NCBI GenBank assembly: GCA_016713985.1
Contig: JADJOD010000034.1
Coordinates: forward strand, 1 to 64,000
Direction of reading: 5' to 3'
Length of the DNA: 64,000 nucleotides
From: Lewinellaceae bacterium
Lineage (GTDB): Bacteria > Bacteroidota > Bacteroidia > Chitinophagales > Saprospiraceae
Below are positions 1-7,076 of this stretch, one piece after another (positions within the stretch are counted from its first letter, which is position 1; every line of letters begins with the position of its first letter). A model generated the notes under the pieces. The model saw only the letters and a program-made list of their open reading frames with translations. It had not been told where the DNA came from and did no database searches. The position numbers and the translations under genes were made by a program.

Positions 1-1119
1 CTACTGGACATTTTTACAAAAGGCATGATTTTTCGAGCCTAAACTGCTAAAAACGTACCGAATGAATTCTATAAATCGGAAGCATTTTGCGGTTAATATT
101 GCCAACCCGACCCTAAAAATGGAAACCTCGGGTGTTTCTGTTCCATCCCGATAGTGTTGAGTTGGGATTTGGTTTCGATGTTTCCTGCCTTCCCGAATAG
201 CCAAGGTGTAAGCGATGGTAACAATAGCCATCATCAACATGTTTTTGTTAGGGTCTTTGAGGTTTAGGTCTTCGAGATTGTATCCGTTCGTTTTCAGGTG
301 TTTGAACAGACATTCAATTTTCCAACGTTTGGCGTAGAGTTCGGCGGCTTTGACTGCATTGGGCAGGGTAGTTAAAAAAATCATCACGGGTTCTTCGGCG
401 CCCACCTTGGGATTGGGCATCATGATGATGGTAAATGCTTGTGCATCCAGCAAAATCTGTTTGCGGAGCAACTTGTTTTTCAAGCCGCACTTGCGGAACA
501 TCTGTTCATAGTCCTTGCCTGCTGCGGCATTTACTTCGTCCCAATAATCATTGATACGTAGCCGAATGACAAAATGTATCTTCTTCTTTTTCAGGAAGTT
601 AAACCACTCTTTGCCGATATATTCCCGATCTGCCAGCAGCGTCATTCCTTGCAGTTCGAACAGCAAAAAGGCCTTTTCAAACATGGCTTTGCGCTCCGCT
701 TGACTGGACGCTCCTATCTTTTCCAATTGCACCCAATAAATCGGAACTGCAACCGTATCAACCAATACACTGAGGACTAAATAATGCACTTTCGTTTCCC
801 CAATCGTCCAACTCGTGCCGTCCATGACCAGCGTTTTAAAACCTAAACCACGCAAAAATTGAAGGTTATGGCGTATCAAATCCTGCCTAAATGCCTCGCT
901 TGCACCCCAATCCTGGAAAAAACGGATCAGGCGTTTGTAATGACTATCGACCTTGGAATGATCGTTTTCAAGCACTCCGCCCACGTAATCCTTCATTTTG
1001 TAAAGGTTCACAGTACGGGCCAGAGGAAGCAGCGAAACCAATAGCCAAATATTTTTTACGGCTCCTAAGCCGTAGGTATCATACAGGGCGCTAAATTTGC
1101 GTAAGTGCGGGGGAAGCAT
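1..1119 (-). CDS. IS4-family DDE transposase
   Basis: This 372-aa transposase would catalyse cut-and-paste movement of its own element. Catalytic Asp residues fall in VMDGTSW (D100) and LLADREYIG (D164). The C-terminal signature has Y262, R265, E269 and K276, the Y-x2-R-x3-E-x6-K pattern of the IS4 family. The frame is uninterrupted, so the element may still be active. The TAG stop codon is formed by the last bases of the terminal inverted repeat, so the coding region runs to the tip of the element. Confidence 0.93.
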   Translation of the reverse strand: MLPPHLRKFSALYDTYGLGAVKNIWLLVSLLPLARTVNLYKMKDYVGGVLENDHSKVDSHYKRLIRFFQDWGASEAFRQDLIRHNLQFLRGLGFKTLVMDGTSWTIGETKVHYLVLSVLVDTVAVPIYWVQLEKIGASSQAERKAMFEKAFLLFELQGMTLLADREYIGKEWFNFLKKKKIHFVIRLRINDYWDEVNAAAGKDYEQMFRKCGLKNKLLRKQILLDAQAFTIIMMPNPKVGAEEPVMIFLTTLPNAVKAAELYAKRWKIECLFKHLKTNGYNLEDLNLKDPNKNMLMMAIVTIAYTLAIREGRKHRNQIPTQHYRDGTETPEVSIFRVGLAILTAKCFRFIEFIRYVFSSLGSKNHAFCKNVQ

Positions 1120-1188
1120 TCGATTCTTATGTCGTCAGAAAACACAAAAATCAGGCTTTTCCCGCCTCTTTTCAAAAATGTCCAGTAG
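1..1188 (-). mobile_element. IS4-family insertion sequence (right end complete, left end at window edge)
   Basis: The element is bounded by a 15-bp perfect inverted repeat: CTACTGGACATTTTT at 1-15 and its reverse complement at 1174-1188. It carries one transposase gene. RHS core sequence starts directly to its right at about 1189, so it inserted into an RHS 3' end just after the GRWW core motif. The other flank lies outside the window, so the target duplication and the full extent of the left end cannot be checked. It may extend slightly beyond base 1. Confidence 0.85.
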
Positions 1189-1630
1189 TGTGGTTCACAC
1201 TACACCACCTTCCCACACTCGCATCATACCACCTCGCTCCATAATCCATCCAATTCAATCCAAATCGCCATTGAGTTCCTTGCCGTTGTACTTATAGAGA
1301 TTATCCTGCGCCGCATCATTCATCCACGGCCCGGCCATATCGAATCCGAATGGGTAAAAGTGGTTTTCCTGGAGTATTTCATTGGTGCTCGTATTGGTGA
1401 CATCAACAACCCCGTTGGCGTTTTTGTCCGTGAAAGTTAGGCGGGTGTTGCCAAGGTGATCGCGGATCGCATATTCATAACGCAATGTGCCGCCGTTGTT
1501 GTATACCCGACCTTCGGAATTATACACGGCTTCCATTGTCAGCCCGCCGGCCGTGGTGTAGCGGTATTCGATACCGCTGACGTAATCCTGGCGGTATTGC
1601 AATACGCCGTTGTCGGTCACGGTTTTGCGG
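1189..1630 (-). pseudogene. RHS core fragment (displaced 3' end), frameshifted and cut by IS4
   Basis: The reverse strand encodes the RHS-associated core: SGIEYRYTTAGG, RDHLGNTRLTFTD, then FYPFGFDMAGPW and YKYNGKELNGD. It closely copies residues of the intact RHS gene at 7073-10027. A missing T in the GGCGATTTGG stretch near 1262 shifts the frame, so LNWMDYGARWYDASVGRW continues in another frame to about 1195, where the IS4 element begins. On the other side the homology stops abruptly at 1630, after the bases encoding the RKT part of the core, where unrelated sequence joins. It has no start of its own and is best read as a recombined remnant. Confidence 0.8.
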
Positions 1631-1639
1631 CCTGCGGTA

Positions 1640-2152
1640 TTATGAGGAATCGAGTTTCTCGCCGGGCACTGCTCGCATGTACGCGAGGTGAAAACACCCT
1701 CGCGCGGCGAACAGGTACCTGGAATGGGAACACCAAGCGCGGCGGAAAAAACCGATGCAGTAGACCTTGTCCTTTACCAATGGTGAGATCAGCCTTCCGA
1801 GCAGGTACTCACGGTATACGAAGTAGTTCGTTGACGTGTCGTCCGTTGAGAAAACAATTAGCCCGCAGTAGGCTTTTCCGTCGGCGGCCTGCTGGTAGCC
1901 GCAGAAATTATAAGGCACCGAGGCGTGCGCAGCGCAGGCGTTGAAATAATCCGGAGTTCCGTTGGTGGGTCTTATCCATTCATGTACATAATCCTGTTGC
2001 TCGCCGGCCGCTGCCACCGAGGAAAAAGAATTGGGGCACATGTTGTAACTTTCGAAGCTGGGGTTGGCTACGAGGTTGATTTGAGCGGGGAGTGCCTGTG
2101 AACAAACCAGCAGTGTAAAAACGACAAAGGCACGAAGAAAGGAGAAATGCAT
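1640..2152 (-). pseudogene. N-terminal fragment of a secreted protein, truncated at an RHS junction
   Basis: The 170-aa frame opens with a signal peptide (MHFSFLRAFVVFTLLVCSQA, cleavage probably near LPAQ). It continues with INLVANPSFESYNMCPN, a start typical of large Bacteroidota surface proteins that carry an N-terminal jelly-roll-like domain. About 150 residues in, after KDKVYCIGFF, the sequence turns Arg/Cys-rich and unlike the family. It stops at 1640, ten bases before the RHS fragment begins. I read it as the 5' piece of a gene whose remainder was lost by recombination. Function is not known. Confidence 0.55.
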
Positions 2153-2276
2153 TTTTGTGGATAAGTTTGGTGCTGGGATGATGTTTCAAACTTCCTATTT
2201 CTCTTTAGTACTCGCTTTAGAAAGAGAGAATAAGGTGAAAGCACACCAAGTGAGGTGGAACACCAAGCAAGGTGGA

Positions 2277-2828
2277 TTATTTTTTATTTTCATAAATGCA
2301 TTTTTGTATATCATTTATTAAATAATCCGTAGAATCTCTTGGTATATAAGTAATGATGTATATTTTCTTACCACAACTAACCCATTTGCAAGCGCATGGG
2401 GCAATAGTATGCCAAATTATTCCATCTTTTAAGCGAATTAGTGCTCTTTCAATTTTATTTACTTTGTCAGTAGAATCGAAATGCCACTCCATTATATCAA
2501 TCTTCATATCGGCCCCTTCTAAATTTAAAGAGGCGCCAGTAACAATTTGCATTGTTTTAAAGACTTTTGTATTCAACTCTTTATTTAATATTTTTTGCAA
2601 ACCCAAGACGCTTTCTTTAGTAAGGGGCGTAGTTTTATTATCATTTTTAATACACTTTTCGATAATAAACCCTATGTTGGATTCAAACTTAACATTACTT
2701 TTAAAAACAATTGTGTCAATCAAAGCATTATCAATCACGTATGACGAATTCATTTTTTCGTTTAAAAAAGAAAAAATATAAAAGGCCGCAAGTGTCCCGC
2801 AAGAAATTATTTTAAACATAACTTTCAA
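2277..2828 (-). CDS. Hypothetical exported protein, putative immunity partner of the RHS tail
   Basis: This 183-aa protein is not recognised. The N-terminus (MKVMFKIISCGTLAAFYIFS) is a hydrophobic export or anchor segment and the rest is mixed alpha/beta with a Cys cluster near residue 145 (CACKWVSCGKK). The gene is markedly AT-rich compared with its neighbours, as cargo toxin/immunity genes of RHS loci often are. It starts 56 bp after the stop of the orphan RHS tail (2885-3679) on the same strand, the usual place for an immunity gene. A periplasmic location would suit a wall-acting toxin. The immunity role is inferred from position only. Confidence 0.6.
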   Translation of the reverse strand: MKVMFKIISCGTLAAFYIFSFLNEKMNSSYVIDNALIDTIVFKSNVKFESNIGFIIEKCIKNDNKTTPLTKESVLGLQKILNKELNTKVFKTMQIVTGASLNLEGADMKIDIMEWHFDSTDKVNKIERALIRLKDGIIWHTIAPCACKWVSCGKKIYIITYIPRDSTDYLINDIQKCIYENKK

Positions 2829-2884
2829 AATTATTGAATGTGGCTGATAAGGCGAATTGCTTAGGTTTAAACGCCTTTAAAAAA

Positions 2885-3679
2885 TTATATTTTTTTTAAA
2901 GGCGGCTTACTCGAATACTGAAAATAAATAATAAGTATCCCGCTCGTAGCAACTTTATTATATTGCGCCTTGGTGTTCTTAGTTGCTTCAGTTGCACCAG
3001 ACCAAGACCTAATTAACCAGTTTAGTCTTGTGAAATTGTCTTGATCATCATTAAAACTGCCACATACTTCTATACATCCGATAGCACCCCAAGCATCTTT
3101 TAATGGGGCGTCTGCTCCATCATGAAGTAAAAAACCTCCGGTAATTCTCCATGCACCAGGTGTAGCTCCTCTTAAACCAGATAAATATGTTGGGTTCCAA
3201 CTTCTTATAGTAAAACTTTCTTCTTTTGTTCGCCCTACTACAGTTGCTTTTCCTCCCGTTTTTCTCTGCTGCACTCCAAATCTAATTACGCCATACTCTT
3301 CAGACCGTTTAATGCCTTCCGCATCTGTTCCTTCGATTATTAATTTGTATAAGGGTACTTCAAATATATCTTTAGTTCTGCCTTTTTCATGTGAAAAACC
3401 ACTTACATGCGCTTTTCCAACTATTTGATTGGTTATGGTAATTTTTACTTTTTTTATGGCAGAATCATCTTCATCCTCACTATAAGAGACCATTTCACTT
3501 TTCCTTTCCTTAGATTGTAGCCCCCTAAAATAGTTTTGTGCATCATACCCTTCCAAATGCATATTACCATTGTCATGAAAGGTCGACTCCATCCCAAATA
3601 AGTCTACCATCATAACAGGGCTATTTATAGCATAATTATATGGATTATAACTATTGAATTCTTCAGCCATCAAATCCAC
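2885..3679 (-). CDS. Orphan RHS C-terminal tail with L,D-transpeptidase-like toxin domain
   Basis: The 264-aa frame begins inside an RHS core (MDLMAEEFNSYNPYNYAINS, then VDLFGME). The last 200 residues are a variable tip. Within it, GGFLLHDG followed about 15 residues later by WGAIGCIEV gives the His...Gly-Cys-Ile arrangement of YkuD/L,D-transpeptidase-type peptidases, a fold known among polymorphic toxins. It could then act on peptidoglycan. The reading frame stays open for a few codons upstream (LGWWGV), then reaches the ISAs1 remnant, so the tail lacks its own RHS shell and the annotated Met is internal. It is a displaced tip, silent unless recombined onto a full RHS gene. The fold call rests on one motif by eye. 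Confidence 0.6.
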   Translation of the reverse strand: MDLMAEEFNSYNPYNYAINSPVMMVDLFGMESTFHDNGNMHLEGYDAQNYFRGLQSKERKSEMVSYSEDEDDSAIKKVKITITNQIVGKAHVSGFSHEKGRTKDIFEVPLYKLIIEGTDAEGIKRSEEYGVIRFGVQQRKTGGKATVVGRTKEESFTIRSWNPTYLSGLRGATPGAWRITGGFLLHDGADAPLKDAWGAIGCIEVCGSFNDDQDNFTRLNWLIRSWSGATEATKNTKAQYNKVATSGILIIYFQYSSKPPLKKI

Positions 3680-3689
3680 TCCCCACCAC

Positions 3690-4792
3690 CCCAGGCAAAC
3701 GCATTAAAATCCGAGCATTTTTCACGATATGAGTCGACATAGCACATTTGTTTCGTTTCTTTGGATACTGATTTTTTCAGGATTAGCTTTTAAGAGATTG
3801 AGGACGATCTTTCGGATAGTAGAGAAATTTTGGGCCGCATTTCGAATTCGTTTTCGGCTATCATCTTCTCCAAATTGTACATCCAATGACCAGTGTAATT
3901 GATTTTCTATATTCCAATGTGATCGAACCAGTTGATTGAACTCTTGGGCCACCCCATTTAAACTGCTTAATAGTAGCGTGTTTTTTTTCCAAGACGCCTG
4001 TGGTCAATATGTTATGGTTCAGAATGAACCTCGATGAGTGTTTCTATGCCTTTCCAATCGCTATACGCCCCATTCCGGCAAATCTGATGCAGGCAGTACC
4101 CGGCAGTTGCGAACTTCTTTTCGACCATGATTATGATCGTTTTGAGTATCTACATCAGTTGTAAGTGCTGCTTCTTTAAAGGCCGAAAACACCGCTAAAC
4201 TCAACACTTCCTGATTATCTTTTACACCAAACAAGTAATCCGCATCTTTTGCAATGATCTTTTCAGCAATTGCTTTTTGACAACCCATGGCATCAATAGT
4301 GATCAAACACCCACTTACTTCCAGCATATCCAACAGAGCCGGGATGGCGTAATCTCGTTTGACTTCGTCTCGGTTTTATACTGCCCCAGGCATACTTGTA
4401 ATTCACTACACCAGGCATGAAGTATATGAACCCGCTCCTTTCCCGCCCATTGCGCGCGGCGTTTGCTGTTGTTTGATCGTAGCACTACGACTCAATCCTT
4501 TCCCATCCAAATGGATGACAACGCTATCGGGCAATACAAGGCTCATGTCCACCCAATCGATAAAACACCGTTTAAAACACCGATCATCTACCAGAGAAAT
4601 CACCCGGTTTAGCGTATCATGTGATGGTATTCCGTGCTTATAGGGCAAATATTTGCGTAACCACGTTAATTTCTCTTCTCCAAAGTCCAACCCAATCTCT
4701 TCCCAGTCTTCAAACCCACTCAACACAGCACAAACACTCAAAAAAAATGATCTCCATTAACGGATACAACTTTTTCCGTTCAATTCTTGGAT
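3690..4792 (-). pseudogene. ISAs1-family transposase remnant (H-repeat type), several frameshifts
   Basis: Three consecutive minus-strand frames together make an ISAs1-family DDE transposase: 4406-4741 (CAVLSGFEDWEEIGLDFGEE, then VVIHLDGKGLSRS), 4061-4333 (LITIDAMGCQKAIAEKII, KDADYLFGVKDNQ) and 3722-3952 (VRSHWNIENQLHWSLDVQFG, then RKRIRNAAQNFSTIRKI). The canonical N-terminus is missing and the frames do not connect, so it is dead. Both sides are RHS sequence, and the flank at 3545-3690 is partly repeated at 4793-4925. I could not find clear terminal inverted repeats, so the ends are approximate. Confidence 0.85.
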
Positions 4793-5069
4793 CCTTCCAA
4801 GTGCATGACCATTGTCATGAAAGGTCGACTCCATCCAAATAAGTCTTCCATTCATAACAGGGCTATTTCAAAGCATAATTATATGGATTTTTATCGCGTT
4901 CTTCAGCCATCAAATCCGTCCCCACCACCTCCCCACACTCGCATCATACCACCTCGCTCCATAATCCATCCAGTTCAATCCAAAATCACTGTTTAGTTCC
5001 TTGCCATTGTACTTATACTGATTATCCATCGCTGCGTCATTCATCCACGCCCCGGCCATATCGAATCCG

Positions 5070-5912
5070 GGTAGTTCTTCAAAAGGTGTTGATGGCATGA
5101 TCGAGATTGTAGAACCAGATAAAAGTTTTGGTAAAGAGGTGGTGGTATTTGAGTTTTCTGGAAAAACTGAGGGATTTTCGAACAAACCTGGAGATACGAC
5201 ATCGTAAAGTTGCATTCCATCGTTCCATGTGTGCGGTTTCTCCGGTCTCCTTTCCTACCAATTCATGGTTCCCTTTACAGAGTAACATTTCATAGGCAGA
5301 CCAGTAATCTGAAAAACTAGCACACCTCAAATATTCATCCGGTATTTTTCGCAGTAGTCTTTGCAAAGTTTCTTTACTCCGGTCTCCGATTACATAAGCG
5401 ACAATTTGGCGTGTTCTTCGGCAAATGGCGGTCCAAATCCACTGTTTATGCTCTTTATCAGTACAGAAACTCCATATTTCGTCTAATTCTATTACATCGT
5501 CTGGGCGAGCAGCATCAAGGCTTTGTTTGAAATTCGGCAGGTGCCGACTATGTTCATTGAATTTTTCAAACACACTGCACTCCGAAATTTTGAAGACCCG
5601 ACAGATGCCCCGCAGGCTCAAACGCTCGCGAAAACTGCGGATAATTTGTTCTTTATACCGCGCTACATTTGATTCCTTAGGATGCAAAACCAGCGTTTTA
5701 CCGCAAGTATGACACAAACATCGCTGGTTCCCATGACGCGTTTTTCCGTTTTTAACCACATCATCGCTGCCACAATGACGACAGGTGTATATCTTTGTAA
5801 CCATGCTTCGCAGGAGATGAAAGTTTAGATTCGATACCCAAACTTAACTCCTTCGGAGCACTTTTCCCTACCTATAGGCTATCAGATCATCAACACCCTT
5901 TGAAGAACTACC
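5070..5912 (-). mobile_element. IS1-family insertion sequence with 8-bp target duplication
   Basis: The ends match as inverted repeats: GGTAGTTCTTCAAA at 5070 and the reverse complement of the sequence ending at 5912, with 24 of 25 positions identical. The flanks carry the same 8 bp, CGAATCCG, at 5062-5069 and 5913-5920, and removing the 843-bp element plus one repeat restores the RHS core codons for FYPFGFDMAG. The intact target duplication and intact transposase point to a fairly recent, simple insertion. Confidence 0.93.
5079..5804 (-). CDS. IS1-family transposase (single frame)
   Basis: This 241-aa protein has an N-terminal zinc ribbon (C8-x2-C11 and C31-x2-C34), a helix-turn-helix region (about 50-90) and a DDE core with D108 (ELDEIWSF), D166 (FSDYWSAY) and E194 (AHMERWNATLRCR). 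The C-terminal run RISRFVRKSLSFSRK is typical of IS1 InsAB. Unlike classical IS1 it needs no programmed frameshift, since zinc finger and catalytic domain are in one frame. It fills nearly the whole element. Confidence 0.93.
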   Translation of the reverse strand: MVTKIYTCRHCGSDDVVKNGKTRHGNQRCLCHTCGKTLVLHPKESNVARYKEQIIRSFRERLSLRGICRVFKISECSVFEKFNEHSRHLPNFKQSLDAARPDDVIELDEIWSFCTDKEHKQWIWTAICRRTRQIVAYVIGDRSKETLQRLLRKIPDEYLRCASFSDYWSAYEMLLCKGNHELVGKETGETAHMERWNATLRCRISRFVRKSLSFSRKLKYHHLFTKTFIWFYNLDHAINTF

Positions 5913-6213
5913 CGAATCCGAATGGGTAAAAGTGGTTTTCCTGGAGTATTTCATTGGCGCTCGTATTGGTGACATCAACAACCCCGTTGGCGTTTTTGTC
6001 CGTGAAGGTCAGGCGGGTGTTGCCCAGGTGATCGCGGATGGAATATTCATAACGCAGGGCGCTGCCGTTGTTGTATACCCGGCCTTCGGCATGATACACC
6101 GCTTCCATTGTCAGCCCGCCGGCCGTGGTGTAGCGGTAATCGATACCGCTGACGTAATCCTGGCAGTTTTGCGGAGTTTTTGCCCGGATACAATACCAAA
6201 CAAGGCGGACGGA

Positions 6214-6774
6214 TTAGTGTGATCTTAAATCGTTAACCTTAAAGACTCGTGCAAAATTAGGCTTTATCTGACATTTGTTTATTTTTACATCTATTACAAA
6301 GAAATTAACTAATATATTGGTTGTGTCAAGTACATAAGGGTAATAAAAAACAACACTATCGCCTTTCATATTTGCACAATCAACGAAATTATATAAGATT
6401 GAATAAATTGATGTGCTATCATTAGGCATCAAACTAACGAATTGATTACAATTATAGCAATCGATTAGCGTAAAATGCTCTGTAGTGTCGTTTATTATAA
6501 ACTGTTCTATTTTTGAGGGATTATACAAATGCGATCTCTCGCTCTTAAGACAAGGTAAGAATAAATAATTATCAGACAAATTCCTTAACCTAAGTAAAGC
6601 GAATGAGTTAGAATTGTCCAATAACGAGTCTACTGAAAACGCAGGTTCGTCTGACAATAATTTAGTCTTATCATAAATCCCTGAAATGGAAATTTCAACT
6701 CCTTTCTTAGATTCAGTGACATTGCATTGCACAAGCAAAAAAAGCGAAAGAATAAAGATATTTTTTATTACCAT
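6214..6774 (-). CDS. Putative lipoprotein, likely immunity partner of the RHS zincin tip
   Basis: This 186-aa protein has a lipoprotein signal (MVIKNIFILSLFLLVQC, with C17 as the lipidated Cys) and no family I recognise. The body is AT-rich and mostly beta-like, with a pair of Cys in YNCNQF. Its ATG overlaps the end of the toxin tip gene by 7 bp (ATGGTAA), so the two are probably translationally coupled. An envelope-anchored protein encoded directly after an RHS toxin tip fits an immunity protein guarding the periplasm. That role is inferred from position. Confidence 0.65.
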   Translation of the reverse strand: MVIKNIFILSLFLLVQCNVTESKKGVEISISGIYDKTKLLSDEPAFSVDSLLDNSNSFALLRLRNLSDNYLFLPCLKSERSHLYNPSKIEQFIINDTTEHFTLIDCYNCNQFVSLMPNDSTSIYSILYNFVDCANMKGDSVVFYYPYVLDTTNILVNFFVIDVKINKCQIKPNFARVFKVNDLRSH

Positions 6775-7076
6775 TTTAAATTTTTTAAATAATCGTTTAT
6801 AATATTTTTGTGGATTTCAATAATACTTTCGGCCGGCCTCAATTCTTTTGACCAGTCTGAAGGAACTTGATCTTCAACAAAGGGGCCGCTTTTGTTTAAA
6901 TTAGGTTCGGCGGTTACCGGAATCCCATAGGGGTTTTTTTCGTCAGTATGACCGTCATATGTGCCACTTTTTGCTTTCATTAATAATTGATGCAAGAATT
7001 CATGTGCCATAAAGTACCCTAAAATATATTCTGAATTCCCATCCTTTTTCTTAGCAAGGCCCTGAGCGTATTTCAA
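6768..7076 (-). CDS. Zincin-like metallopeptidase toxin tip of the RHS protein (C-terminal segment)
   Basis: The 102-aa segment carries AHEFLHQLLMKA, an HExxH zinc motif, with a possible third ligand in YDGHTDE about ten residues on. It begins at a TTG that overlaps the TGA of the preceding RHS frame. Restoring one T in the TCTTGAAA stretch at 7073-7078 makes one continuous protein (ISTFVS-L-KYAQGLAKKK), so I take it as the end of the RHS tip. A genuine separate peptide started by reinitiation at TTGA is possible but less likely. As in other polymorphic toxins, the protease would be the effector part. Confidence 0.65.
   Translation of the reverse strand: MKYAQGLAKKKDGNSEYILGYFMAHEFLHQLLMKAKSGTYDGHTDEKNPYGIPVTAEPNLNKSGPFVEDQVPSDWSKELRPAESIIEIHKNIINDYLKNLKW

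Larger units (their letters stand above)
4793..6175 (-). pseudogene. RHS core fragment interrupted by an IS1-family element
   Basis: Joining 6175-5913 to 5069-4793 across the IS1 element restores an RHS core: YRYTTAGGLTMEAVYHAEG, RDHLGNTRLTFTD, FYPFGFDMAGAWMNDAA, YKYNGKELNSDFGLNWMDYG, ASVGRWW. It then decays: after the bases for DLMAEE the copy has stops and indels relative to the same segment at 3545-3680. At its upstream end a deletion of about 30 bp, near 6166, removes the QYRQ...TDN codons. RHS homology ends near 6193. The fragment has no start codon of its own. Confidence 0.8.
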
